This document shows positions 1 to 5,843 of a stretch of 7,978 nt of DNA, one piece after another; positions within the stretch are counted from its first letter, which is position 1; each line of letters begins with the position of its first letter. Location: NCBI GenBank assembly GCA_021812505.1, contig JAKANG010000042.1, forward strand, positions 1 through 7,978. The letters run 5' to 3'. Below the pieces are notes generated by a model that searched no databases, had not been told where the DNA came from, and saw only the letters and a list, made by a program, of their open reading frames with translations. Source of the DNA: Pseudomonadota bacterium. GTDB taxonomy: Bacteria; Pseudomonadota; Alphaproteobacteria; Rhizobiales; Beijerinckiaceae. Position numbers and translations under genes: made by a program.

Positions 1-552
1 GGCGCCGAGATCGGCGGCGAGATAGCGCACGCTCGCCTCCAGCGCCGCCTTGGCCACGCCCATCACATTGTAATTGGGCATGACGCGGGTCGAGCCGCCG
101 TAAGTGAGTGTGAGCAGCGCGCCGCCGTTGGGCATGAGCTTTTGCGCGCGCTGGGCGATCTCGGTGAAGGAAAAGGCCGAGATGACCATGGTGCGCGAAA
201 AATTTTCGCGGGTGGTCGCGTCCACATAGCGGCCCTTGAGCTCGTTCTTGTCCGAGAAGCCGATGGCGTGGACGATGAAATCCAGGGCGCCCCAGTTCTG
301 TTCGAGCGCGGCGAAGACGGCGTCCACGCTCGCCAGATCCTCAACGTCGCAGCGGAGGGTGAGATGCGAGCCGAGGCTCTCGGCCAGAGGCTTGACGCGC
401 TTGCCGAGGGCCTCGCCCTGGTAGGTGAAGGCGAGGCCGGCGCCTTCCGCGGCCAGCGACTTGGCGATTCCCCAAGCGATCGAATGATCGTTGGCGACGC
501 CCATGATCAGGCCGCGCTTGCCGGCCATCAGCCCCTTGATGGAAAGATTCAT
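1..552 (-). CDS. fabI: Enoyl-[acyl-carrier-protein] reductase (NADH) FabI, 3' end beyond window
   Basis: Catalyses the last step of each fatty-acid elongation cycle, reducing trans-2-enoyl-ACP to acyl-ACP with NAD(P)H in the cytoplasm; this family is the triclosan target. The first 184 codons are visible and the C-terminus lies past base 1. The atypical SDR glycine-rich nucleotide motif is GVANDHSIAWGIA (residues 18-30). The FabI catalytic set is present: Tyr151 in LTYGG, then Tyr161 and Lys168 in PNYNVMGVAK, the Y-x6-K spacing; these match E. coli Tyr146, Tyr156 and Lys163. HAIGF (95-99) corresponds to the E. coli HSIGF triclosan-contact segment. The ATG lies 14 bases after the fabB stop, with only a weak GAGAG ribosome site, so it is probably translated as the last gene of fabA-fabB-fabI. 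Another FabI paralogue may exist elsewhere, as in some rhizobia, so the paralogue number is unknown. Confidence 0.95.
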   Translation of the reverse strand, partial: MNLSIKGLMAGKRGLIMGVANDHSIAWGIAKSLAAEGAGLAFTYQGEALGKRVKPLAESLGSHLTLRCDVEDLASVDAVFAALEQNWGALDFIVHAIGFSDKNELKGRYVDATTRENFSRTMVISAFSFTEIAQRAQKLMPNGGALLTLTYGGSTRVMPNYNVMGVAKAALEASVRYLAADLGA

Positions 553-566
553 CCGCGAACTCTCGG

Positions 567-1787
567 TCAGGCGTCGATGTTTTTGAAGATCAGCGTGGCG
601 TTGGTGCCCCCGAAACCGAAGGAATTGGACAAGACCGCGCCGAGCTGTTGATTGTCCCTGCGCTGACGCAGGATGTTCATGTCCGCGAAGGCGGGGTCGA
701 GATTGACGATGTTGGCGCTCTCGCAGATGAAGTCGTTCTGCTGCATGAGCAGGCAGTAAATCGCCTCCTGCACCCCCGCCGCGCCGAGCGAATGGCCGGT
801 CAGCGACTTGGTGGCCGAAATCGGCGGGCATTTGTCGGCGCCGAAGACTTTGCGGATCGCCTCGATTTCCTTGAGGTCGCCGACCGGGGTCGAGGTCGCG
901 TGCGGATTGATGTAGTCGATCGGAACCTTGCAGGTCTCGAGCGCCATGCGCATGCAGCGCTCGGCGCCTTCGCCCGAGGGCGCGACCATGTCATGGCCGT
1001 CGGAGGTCAGGCCATAGCCGGCGAGTTCGGCATAGATCTTCGCGCCGCGCGCCTTGGCCCGCTCATATTCCTCCAGCACAACGACGCCGGCGCCGCCGGC
1101 GATGACGAAGCCGTCGCGATCAACGTCATAGGCGCGCGAGGCGGTGGCGGGCGTGTCGTTATAGGAGGACGACATCGCGCCCATGGCGTCGAACAGCACG
1201 GAGAGCGTCCAGTCCAATTCCTCGCAGCCGCCGGCGAACATGACGTCCTGCTTGCCGTACTGGATCATTTCGGCGGCGTTGCCGATGCAATGCGCCGAGG
1301 TGGAGCAGGCCGAGGAGATCGAATAATTGACGCCCTTGATCTTGAACCAGGTGGCGAGCGTCGCCGAGGCCGTCGAGGACATGGCCTTGGGCACGGCGAA
1401 GGGGCCGACGCGCTTGGGGCCCTTGGTGCGGGTCGTGTCGGCGGATTCGACGATGGTGCGCGTCGAGGGGCCGCCGGAGCCCATGATGATCCCGGTGCGC
1501 GGATTGGAGACGTCGCCCGCCTCGAGGCCGGAATCGGCGATGGCCTGATCCATGGCGACATGGTTCCAGGCCGTGCCCATGGCGTGAAAGCGCATGGCGC
1601 GGCGATCGACGATCTTCTCGGGATCGAGCGTCGGGGCGCCATGGACCTGGCAGCGGAAGCCGAGTTCGGCATATTTGTCGGCGCGCACGATGCCCGACCG
1701 CGCGGCGCGCAGCGAGGCCGTGACCTCTTCGGCGTTGTTGCCGATCGAGGAGACAATGCCGATGCCGGTGACGACGACGCGTCTCAT
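567..1787 (-). CDS. fabB: Beta-ketoacyl-ACP synthase I FabB
   Basis: Condenses malonyl-ACP with acyl-ACP and is the elongating enzyme that accepts the cis-3-decenoyl-ACP made by FabA, so it is needed for unsaturated fatty acids. The 406-residue product has the usual length for the family. The thiolase-fold active site is complete: nucleophile Cys161 in [12 protein letters not shown], His296 in [11 protein letters not shown], Lys327 in ATKSLTGHS and His332 in the same segment, with the glycine-rich [10 protein letters not shown] near the C-terminus (388-397). The first active-site histidine is followed by Ala where E. coli FabB has Gly (HAT for HGT), a mild variation. The start is well supported: an AAGGAG ribosome site sits 7 bases before the ATG. 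It lies about 95 bases after the TGA that ends the full fabA frame and 14 bases before fab[12 protein letters not shown] and the pairing with fabA favour FabB over FabF. Confidence 0.96.
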   Translation of the reverse strand: MRRVVVTGIGIVSSIGNNAEEVTASLRAARSGIVRADKYAELGFRCQVHGAPTLDPEKIVDRRAMRFHAMGTAWNHVAMDQAIADSGLEAGDVSNPRTGIIMGSGGPSTRTIVESADTTRTKGPKRVGPFAVPKAMSSTASATLATWFKIKGVNYSISSACSTSAHCIGNAAEMIQYGKQDVMFAGGCEELDWTLSVLFDAMGAMSSSYNDTPATASRAYDVDRDGFVIAGGAGVVVLEEYERAKARGAKIYAELAGYGLTSDGHDMVAPSGEGAERCMRMALETCKVPIDYINPHATSTPVGDLKEIEAIRKVFGADKCPPISATKSLTGHSLGAAGVQEAIYCLLMQQNDFICESANIVNLDPAFADMNILRQRRDNQQLGAVLSNSFGFGGTNATLIFKNIDA

Positions 1788-1815
1788 GATTTCTCTCCTT
1801 GTGGCCGGCGGCGCG

Positions 1816-1860
1816 CAGGATTTTGGAAAAAGGGAGGCCGATTTTCCGCCAGAAATCCTG
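1816..1860 (-). repeat. Nested inverted repeat in the fabA-fabB spacer
   Basis: CAGGATTT (1816-1823) is the exact reverse complement of AAATCCTG (1853-1860). Inside it, GGAAAA (1825-1830) pairs with TTTTCC (1842-1847) around an 11-base loop. The transcript could form a two-part stem of 8 and 6 base pairs with a small asymmetric internal loop. No clean U-tract follows the stem in the direction of transcription, so it is not a typical intrinsic terminator. A role in mRNA processing, stability or attenuation between fabA and fabB is inference. Confidence 0.5.
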
Positions 1861-1882
1861 CAATACCAGAAATATGCGGCGC

Positions 1883-1924
1883 TCAGGCGCCAGCGGGCTG
1901 GAACAGGCCGACGCGCATGTCCTA
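1883..1924 (-). other. In-frame continuation of fabA past an amber codon
   Basis: The fabA frame reaches TAG at 1924-1922, then continues without interruption for 12 sense codons reading [12 protein letters not shown] and ends at TGA (1885-1883). E. coli FabA ends with a DLKVGLFQ segment at the same place after its IYTAS, so the residues past the stop are the family's conserved C-terminus, not random sequence. Read through, the protein would have 174 positions, close to the E. coli length of 172. The amber sits where E. coli has Ser and where, as I recall, relatives often have Lys. A single change from AAG or CAG would create it. Confidence 0.85.
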
Positions 1925-2407
1925 GACGTCATAGATGCGCTTGCCGTCGGCCTCGAGCCAGCCGTCGGCGATGCCGAGCTTGAGCTTGCCCCTCATCACG
2001 CGCCGGAAATCGACGCCATAGACGACCTTTTTCACCGTCGGCAACACCTGGTCGGCGAATTTGACCTCGCCGACGCCAAGCGCCCGGCCGCGTCCGGGCA
2101 GGCCGAGCCAGCCGAGGAAGAAGCCGGTGAGTTGCCAGAGGGCGTCGAGGCCGAGGCAGCCGGGCATGACGGGATCGCCCTGGAAATGGCAGCCGAAGAA
2201 CCAGAGGTCGGGCTTGATGTCGAATTCGGCGCGGACATGGCCCTTGCCATGGGCGCCGCCCTCCTCGGTGATTTCCACAATGCGGTCGAACATTAGCATC
2301 GGCGGCAGGGGCAATTGGGCGTTGCCGGGGCCGAAAAGTTCGCCGCGGCCGCATGCCAGAAGGTCTTCATAAGCGAAACTGGAGCGTCTCTCGCCCATCT
2401 GGGACAT
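1922..2407 (-). CDS. fabA: 3-hydroxydecanoyl-ACP dehydratase/isomerase FabA, ending at an early amber codon
   Basis: FabA dehydrates 3-hydroxydecanoyl-ACP and isomerises trans-2- to cis-3-decenoyl-ACP, the committing step of anaerobic unsaturated fatty acid synthesis; it acts in the cytoplasm with FabB. The 161 residues carry the single hot-dog domain with catalytic His74 ([14 protein letters not shown]) and Asp88 (CLGLDALWQ), matching E. coli His70 and Asp84. [19 protein letters not shown] and QVLPTVKKV are close to the E. coli enzyme. The frame stops about 12 residues short at TAG, although the missing C-terminal motif is encoded directly downstream in frame. Activity of the short form is uncertain. 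The ribosome site AGGGG (2414-2410) is only 2 bases from the first ATG but 11 from the ATG of codon 4 (2398), so either could be the true start. It is the first gene of fabA-fabB-fabI and divergent from irr. Confidence 0.93.
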   Translation of the reverse strand: MSQMGERRSSFAYEDLLACGRGELFGPGNAQLPLPPMLMFDRIVEITEEGGAHGKGHVRAEFDIKPDLWFFGCHFQGDPVMPGCLGLDALWQLTGFFLGWLGLPGRGRALGVGEVKFADQVLPTVKKVVYGVDFRRVMRGKLKLGIADGWLEADGKRIYDV

Positions 2408-2409
2408 TT

Positions 2410-2434
2410 CCCCTGTTCGGCCCTTCGAGGGGCC
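2410..2434 (-). promoter_or_regulatory. fabA leader with possible ribosome-site occlusion
   Basis: In the fabA mRNA, GGCCC (2434-2430) can pair with GGGCC (2423-2419) across a 6-base loop, just upstream of the AGGGG ribosome site (2414-2410). Alternatively CCCCU (2432-2428) can pair with that AGGGG itself. The two foldings share bases and exclude each other. Both stems are only 5 base pairs, so a regulatory role is speculative. Confidence 0.25.
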
Positions 2435-2602
2435 CCTGTTGCAATGACGCGTTCAAAATGCGTCGCGTTTGATAACCGCGCCTTCTAACATAGCCCTCGC
2501 CGGGCCGGAAGCCGCCCCAAAAGACTCATTCGCTTTTGCCGTCCAGCGTGGCATTCTTGCGTCGTTGCGACCCCTCGCCGGAGAGGCGCAAGGCGGTCGA
2601 TA

Positions 2603-2631
2603 TTGCCGGCCCAAGCGCGAAAGTCTATATC
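2603..2631 (+). promoter_or_regulatory. Candidate sigma-70 type promoter of irr
   Basis: TTGCCG (2603-2608) and TATATC (2626-2631) are separated by exactly 17 bases and each matches 4 of 6 consensus positions (TTGACA, TATAAT). The expected transcription start is near 2638, giving an irr leader of roughly 90-110 bases. It is the best-spaced pair I found in the divergent region, but GC-rich alphaproteobacterial promoters are often weak matches. Confidence 0.4.
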
Positions 2632-2633
2632 TC

Positions 2634-2646
2634 GGTCGTCACGACC
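2634..2646. promoter_or_regulatory. Perfect 13-bp palindrome, candidate operator at the irr start site
   Basis: GGTCGT and ACGACC are exact reverse complements around a single central C. The palindrome starts three bases after the predicted -10 hexamer, so it would cover the transcription start and is well placed for a repressor. It does not resemble an AT-rich Fur or Irr box, so the binding protein is unknown. Confidence 0.4.
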
Positions 2647-2708
2647 CGATGCGGGGGAGAGCGCTTTTTCTGATCCGCCGGTTGCGATCAAGCCGTTGTG
2701 CTGAGGCC

Positions 2709-2748
2709 GGAGAGGCGTCTTCATATGGAAAAGAGGGAAATTCATATG
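2709..2748 (+). promoter_or_regulatory. Two ribosome site/ATG pairs at the start of irr
   Basis: AGAGG (2711-2715) lies 9 bases before the ATG at 2725. AAGAGGG (2731-2737) lies 8 bases before the in-frame ATG at 2746. Both are usable, the second slightly better. The second pair arises from a tandem duplication (2720-2761). The choice decides between a 181- and a 174-residue Irr. Confidence 0.55.
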
Positions 2749-2761
2749 GAGAAGAGGGGAA
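2720..2761 (+). repeat. 21-bp imperfect tandem duplication at the irr start
   Basis: Unit 1 (2720-2740) and unit 2 (2741-2761) agree at 19 of 21 positions. Each begins TTCATATGGA and contains an AAGAGGG run. The unit length is a multiple of three, so the frame is kept and the protein begins with two MEKR copies seven residues apart. Confidence 0.9.
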
Positions 2762-3270
2762 GCGTTTCCCGGTCGCGCCGGACGTCGGAACGCGCGACCA
2801 AAAGCCGCAACACGGTCTTCGCGCCGACTCCTTCGGGATCGGATCTCAGCGGTTGCCCGTTGCACGACCTGCGGCACAAATTGAGCGAGGCCGGCCTGCG
2901 ACCGACGCGGCAGCGCCTGCGGCTCGGATGGCTCCTGTTCGGCGGCGGCGACCGCCATGTCACGGCCGAACGGCTTTATGAGGAAGCCCTCGCCGCGCGC
3001 GCGCCGATCTCTCTCGCGACCGTCTACAACACCCTGAACCAGTTCACTTTGGCGGGCCTCCTGAAAGAGGTCACGGTCGATGGCGCCAAGACCTATTTCG
3101 ACACCAATCTTGCCGACCACCAGCATTTCGTCAGCGACGACGAGACGCACATGCTGACCGACTTGCCCAAGGAGCTGATCGACTTCAGCCGCCTGCCCGA
3201 GCCGCCCGAGGGCATGGAGATCGCGCGGGTCGACGTGGTGATCCGCCTGCGCCGCAAGAAGGCGTCCTGA
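2725..3270 (+). CDS. irr: Iron response regulator Irr (Fur family), haem-responsive
   Basis: Irr is the main iron regulator of many Rhizobiales. When haem is scarce it binds DNA to repress haem synthesis and iron-use genes and to activate uptake; haem delivered by ferrochelatase inactivates or destabilises it. This 181-residue form (from the ATG at 2725) has a basic N-terminal tail (1-35), then a haem-regulatory Cys-Pro in SGCPLHD (Cys44-Pro45). The winged helix follows, with GLRPTRQR, GWLLFGGGDRHVTAE (His78) and recognition segment ISLATVYNTLNQF. The dimerisation region has GAKTYFDTN and His132-Gln-His134, where B. japonicum Irr has three consecutive histidines, and ends EIARVDVVIRLRRKK. It lacks the CxxC zinc pairs of classical Fur, which supports Irr over Fur, Zur or PerR. 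The start could also be 2746 (174 residues); the upstream in-frame GTG at 2698 has no ribosome site. It is divergent from fabA. Confidence 0.93.
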   Translation: MEKREIHMEKRGSVSRSRRTSERATKSRNTVFAPTPSGSDLSGCPLHDLRHKLSEAGLRPTRQRLRLGWLLFGGGDRHVTAERLYEEALAARAPISLATVYNTLNQFTLAGLLKEVTVDGAKTYFDTNLADHQHFVSDDETHMLTDLPKELIDFSRLPEPPEGMEIARVDVVIRLRRKKAS

Positions 3271-3274
3271 GGCG

Positions 3275-3305
3275 AAAAATCCGCCCGCCGGGGGCGGCGG
3301 GCGGA
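3275..3305 (-). terminator. Intrinsic terminator of the DUF2076-type gene
   Basis: TCCGCCCGCC (3280-3289) and GGCGGGCGGA (3296-3305) form a perfect 10-bp GC-rich stem with a 6-base loop. In the leftward transcript the stem is followed directly by a U-run, read from the A-run at 3275-3279. The rightward irr transcript would form the same stem but has no U-tract after it, so termination there may be weaker. It lies between the two convergent stop codons. Confidence 0.8.
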
Positions 3306-3329
3306 CCGAAGCGTCGTTTGCGGGAGGCT

Positions 3330-4052
3330 TCAGACGTCGGAGCTGAAGTCGTCGCCGCCGGAAAAATCATCATCCTGGTAATCGGCGTCGGAATAGCCCA
3401 TGCCATTGTCGCTCGAGGCGTCGGGCAGCGACCGGTCGCCGCCGGACTGGGGCGAATCATAGAAATTGTTCACGACCGTCTCGCCGCCGCCGAGACCCGT
3501 TCCGCCGCCGAACAGGCCGGCGTTATGGCCGCCGCCGAACATGCCGCGAAGCGAATCAGCGAGCAGCACGCCGCCGGCGACGCCCGCCGCGGCGCCAAGC
3601 GCGTTGCGCAGGAAGCCGCCGCCCTGGGGCTGTTGCGGCGCGCCCCAAGGCGAGGGCGCCGCGGAGGGAGCGGGCGGGGGCGCATAGGACGGCTGGGGCG
3701 CAGAGGCCTGCTGTTGGGGCGGCGCGCCCCACGGGCCGGGCTGGGGCGCGGGCCGCGCCGCGCCGCCGCCGAACAGGCCGCCGAGGAAGCTCCCGCCGCC
3801 CTGGGGCGCGGCGGACTGGGCCTGCGCGTGAAGCTGGTCGAGTTCGGCCTGCAGGGCCTGGATCTTCTGATCCGCCCCCCGCAGCGCCTGTTCCTGAACG
3901 ATCACCGCCTGGGCCAGGAGATAGGGGGCATAGGGCTGCGCGCGCACGGCCTCGGCGATGAAGGCCTCGGCCTCGGCGTCGCGTGGTCCGGCCGCCTGGC
4001 TGCGGACGCGGTCGAACAGTTCGGTGAGCAACTGGCGTTCCTGGGGCGACAT
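3330..4052 (-). CDS. DUF2076-type protein of unknown function
   Basis: The 240-residue product resembles the DUF2076 family of proteobacterial proteins, whose function I do not know. The N-terminus MSPQERQLLTELFDRV is the typical family opening and is followed by a helical part (20-80) with PRDAEAEAFI and a likely short coiled coil (VIVQEQAL to LDQLHAQ). After that come low-complexity Gly/Pro/Gln-rich stretches (85-145) containing two PWGAP copies, a small-residue hydrophobic helix (GFLRNALGAAAGVAGGVLLADSL, about 146-168) that could be membrane-active, and an acidic Asp/Ser/Gly tail (216-240). No signal peptide is apparent. The ATG at 4052 is chosen because an AGAGGAG ribosome site sits about 7 bases upstream and the protein then starts at the conserved MSPQ; an ATG 21 bases further upstream would add 7 residues. 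It has its own terminator and is divergent from the transpeptidase gene. Confidence 0.8.
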   Translation of the reverse strand: MSPQERQLLTELFDRVRSQAAGPRDAEAEAFIAEAVRAQPYAPYLLAQAVIVQEQALRGADQKIQALQAELDQLHAQAQSAAPQGGGSFLGGLFGGGAARPAPQPGPWGAPPQQQASAPQPSYAPPPAPSAAPSPWGAPQQPQGGGFLRNALGAAAGVAGGVLLADSLRGMFGGGHNAGLFGGGTGLGGGETVVNNFYDSPQSGGDRSLPDASSDNGMGYSDADYQDDDFSGGDDFSSDV

Positions 4053-4155
4053 CGCGCGACTCCTCTGGCGCATTTCCGGTTTTGCGGCCGGCGCGTCTGC
4101 GGACGGCCGGGCGCCCGGAATATGGGTGGCGCGGGCCGCCGAGGGAAGACTGTCG

Positions 4156-4177
4156 AAGATGAAATTTCCGTCATCTT
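4156..4177. promoter_or_regulatory. Palindrome between the divergent DUF2076 and transpeptidase genes
   Basis: AAGATGA (4156-4162) is the exact reverse complement of TCATCTT (4171-4177) across 8 bases; inside it GAAATTTC (4161-4168) is itself a palindrome. The centre is about 114 and 118 bases from the two divergent start codons. It is an AT-rich island in GC-rich sequence, as expected of a protein-binding site, but no regulator is identified. The rest of the spacer (4053-4284) shows no confident -35/-10 pair and no gene. Confidence 0.45.
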
Positions 4178-4284
4178 GGGCCGATCGTGAACGCGCCGCA
4201 AAAAGGACACAGAACGGGAGAATTTGCGCGCCAAGCCCCTAAAACCTTGGCAAAAGCGATCGTATCGTTCTTAAAGGGTAGACG

Positions 4285-5817
4285 ATGGCCACAGGAAATT
4301 CCGGCATGAGGCGCGCGACAAAGGCCCTGCTTCTTCTCTCGGCGGCGGCGCTCGCCGCCGCGCCTTTCGCGGCGCGCGCGCAAAATCCGCTTTCGCGCGA
4401 GCCGATGTCGACCCAGCCTTCGTCCGAGGCGCCGGCCGCTCCCAAACCCGCGGCGGCGCCCTCCACCCAGCCCGCTTCGCCCGGCGCCATCGAAGCCGCG
4501 CCGCTTGCGCCGCCAGCCGCCCAGACCCAGGCCCCACCGCCAGCTTCCGCGCCCGCCGCGCCGGCGTCTGCGCCAATGACGCCCGCCCCCGTTCCAGCCT
4601 CGCGCGCTCCGACGACGGTCCAGGCCGAGCCCGCAAAACCGAAGCCCAAGCCGAAGCCGCCGGCTCCGCCACGGGAAATGGCGCTCTCGGACGATCCGAC
4701 GCCGGTTCTGCAGCCGGAGACCTTCTTCACCACCGCCAAGGCGTCCGAGCGTTACGCGGCCATTGTCGACGCCGGGGGCTGGCCGGCCGTTCCCTCGGAA
4801 CTCAAGCCGGGCGCCAAGGGGCCCGCCGTCGCCATCCTGCGCCGGCGTCTCGCGGTCGAAGGCGACATTGTCGGCGCCGAGGCCAATGGGATGAACTGGA
4901 CGCCGGCCCTGACCGCCGCCGTCAAGCGCTTCCAGTTCCGCAACGGCCTCAAGCAGACGGGGATCGTCGCCGGCGCCACCCTGCGCGCGATGAACATTCC
5001 CGCCAATGTCCGTTTCAAGCAGCTCGCGTCCAGCGCGCAGAGGCTGGCGGGGCTGAACTTTCCCTTCGGCGACAAATATGTCGCGGTGAACATCCCCTCG
5101 ACCGCCGTGGACGCGGTGGAAAACGGCCGCGTCGCCCATCGCTACGCGGCCATCGTCGGCGGGCCGGAGCATCAATCGCCGCAGCTGACCGCGAAAATCG
5201 TCGCGATCAATCTCAACCCGACCTGGACGGTGCCGGTCTCGATCATCAAGAACGAGATCATCCCGAAGATGCGGACGCAGCCGAACTATCTGGCGCGCGC
5301 CCATATCCGCATCCTCAACGGGCGCGGCGAGGAGATCAACCCGAAGGCGATCGATTGGAATTCGGAACGGGCGACCAATTACATCCTTCGCCAGGATTCC
5401 GGCAAAGGCAATTCGCTCGGCCTGATCCGCATCCAGATGCCCAATCCCGACGCGGTCTACATGCATGACACGCCGACGCGGAATCTCTTCGCCAATGACT
5501 ATCGCTTCCTCTCGCACGGTTGCGTGCGCGTGCAGGGCGTCTATGACCTCGCGGCCTGGCTGCTGCAGGGCGTTCCCGTGACGCCGGCGCCGACATCCGA
5601 ACAGGCGTCGGCCGCGCTCGCGCCGGCGATCTCTTCGGACCTCGGCGTCTGGACCGCCGCGCTGATCCAGCAGCGCATCGCAAGCGGGGCGCGCGAGGAC
5701 GTCAAGCTGCCCAAGCCCGTGCCGGTGGTCTGGGTCTATCTGACCGGCTGGGCCTCCGCCGACGGCATGGTCCATTTCCGCGACGACGTCTACAACGTCG
5801 ATACGGTCGGGGGCTGA
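4285..5817 (+). CDS. Secreted L,D-transpeptidase, YcbB/LdtD-like (YkuD domain, PG-binding domain)
   Basis: Periplasmic enzyme expected to form 3-3 (mDAP-mDAP) cross-links in peptidoglycan with a cysteine nucleophile; this class is beta-lactam tolerant apart from carbapenems. The 510 residues begin with a signal peptide (basic MRR at 8-10, hydrophobic 14-28, likely cleavage after ARA at residue 32). A Pro/Ala-rich linker follows (about 35-130, ending in a KPK-rich run). The peptidoglycan-binding domain spans about 172-238 (LKPGAKGPAVAILRRRL, AVKRFQFRNGL, TLRAMNIP). The YkuD catalytic domain spans about 264-430, with His394 (YMHDTP) and SHGCVRV (410-416) carrying His411, Cys413 and Arg415. The C-terminal YLTGWASADGMVHFRDD is typical of the YcbB-type subgroup, as is the large domain. 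The start is supported by AGGG six bases before the ATG; the ATG at 4306 would leave a shorter signal peptide. Monocistronic, as both neighbours are on the other strand. Confidence 0.92.
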   Translation: MATGNSGMRRATKALLLLSAAALAAAPFAARAQNPLSREPMSTQPSSEAPAAPKPAAAPSTQPASPGAIEAAPLAPPAAQTQAPPPASAPAAPASAPMTPAPVPASRAPTTVQAEPAKPKPKPKPPAPPREMALSDDPTPVLQPETFFTTAKASERYAAIVDAGGWPAVPSELKPGAKGPAVAILRRRLAVEGDIVGAEANGMNWTPALTAAVKRFQFRNGLKQTGIVAGATLRAMNIPANVRFKQLASSAQRLAGLNFPFGDKYVAVNIPSTAVDAVENGRVAHRYAAIVGGPEHQSPQLTAKIVAINLNPTWTVPVSIIKNEIIPKMRTQPNYLARAHIRILNGRGEEINPKAIDWNSERATNYILRQDSGKGNSLGLIRIQMPNPDAVYMHDTPTRNLFANDYRFLSHGCVRVQGVYDLAAWLLQGVPVTPAPTSEQASAALAPAISSDLGVWTAALIQQRIASGAREDVKLPKPVPVVWVYLTGWASADGMVHFRDDVYNVDTVGG

Positions 5818-5843
5818 CGGCGAAGTCGGATAGCGCCGCTCTG

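Larger units (their letters stand above)
2408..2724. other. Divergent fabA/irr intergenic region, non-coding
   Basis: No convincing gene is seen in these 317 bases. They should hold the promoters of both fabA (leftward) and irr (rightward). On the fabA side are a 5+9+5 dyad (GACGC at 2446-2450, GCGTC at 2460-2464), a direct repeat of CCCCTGTT (2410-2417 and 2433-2440) and a short leader stem (2419-2434). On the irr side are a promoter-like pair and a 13-bp palindrome, listed separately. I found no fabA promoter with a good -35/-10 spacing. I also saw no clear match to the published Irr iron control element, a TTTAGAA-TTCTAAA type dyad. Confidence 0.7.

Noticed and set aside
1922..1924. Pyrrolysine or other programmed amber recoding in FabA
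   Set aside because: FabA is not a pyrrolysine protein, the codon is far from the active site, and no recoding gene is visible here; error, mutation or ordinary readthrough are simpler.
648..1925. Long open frame on the plus strand opposite fabB and the end of fabA
   Set aside because: It is the antisense shadow of well-supported genes in GC-rich DNA; the translation is Gly/Ala/Arg-rich, matches no family I know and has no ribosome site.
2698..2724. GTG at 2698 as the irr start
   Set aside because: There is no ribosome site before it, whereas both downstream in-frame ATGs (2725, 2746) have one.
2469..3150. Open frames on both strands across the fabA/irr spacer and the start of irr
   Set aside because: Compositionally odd, no recognisable domain and overlapping irr; the conserved irr frame explains the coding signal from 2725 onward.
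4247..4276. TTGGCA followed by TTAAAG as a transpeptidase promoter
   Set aside because: The -10 match is poor (3 of 6) and the element would overlap the ribosome site, leaving almost no leader.
4171..5775. 534-codon open frame on the minus strand opposite the transpeptidase gene
   Set aside because: It mirrors a gene with signal peptide and complete catalytic motifs; its Arg/Gly-rich translation is typical of high-GC antisense frames.
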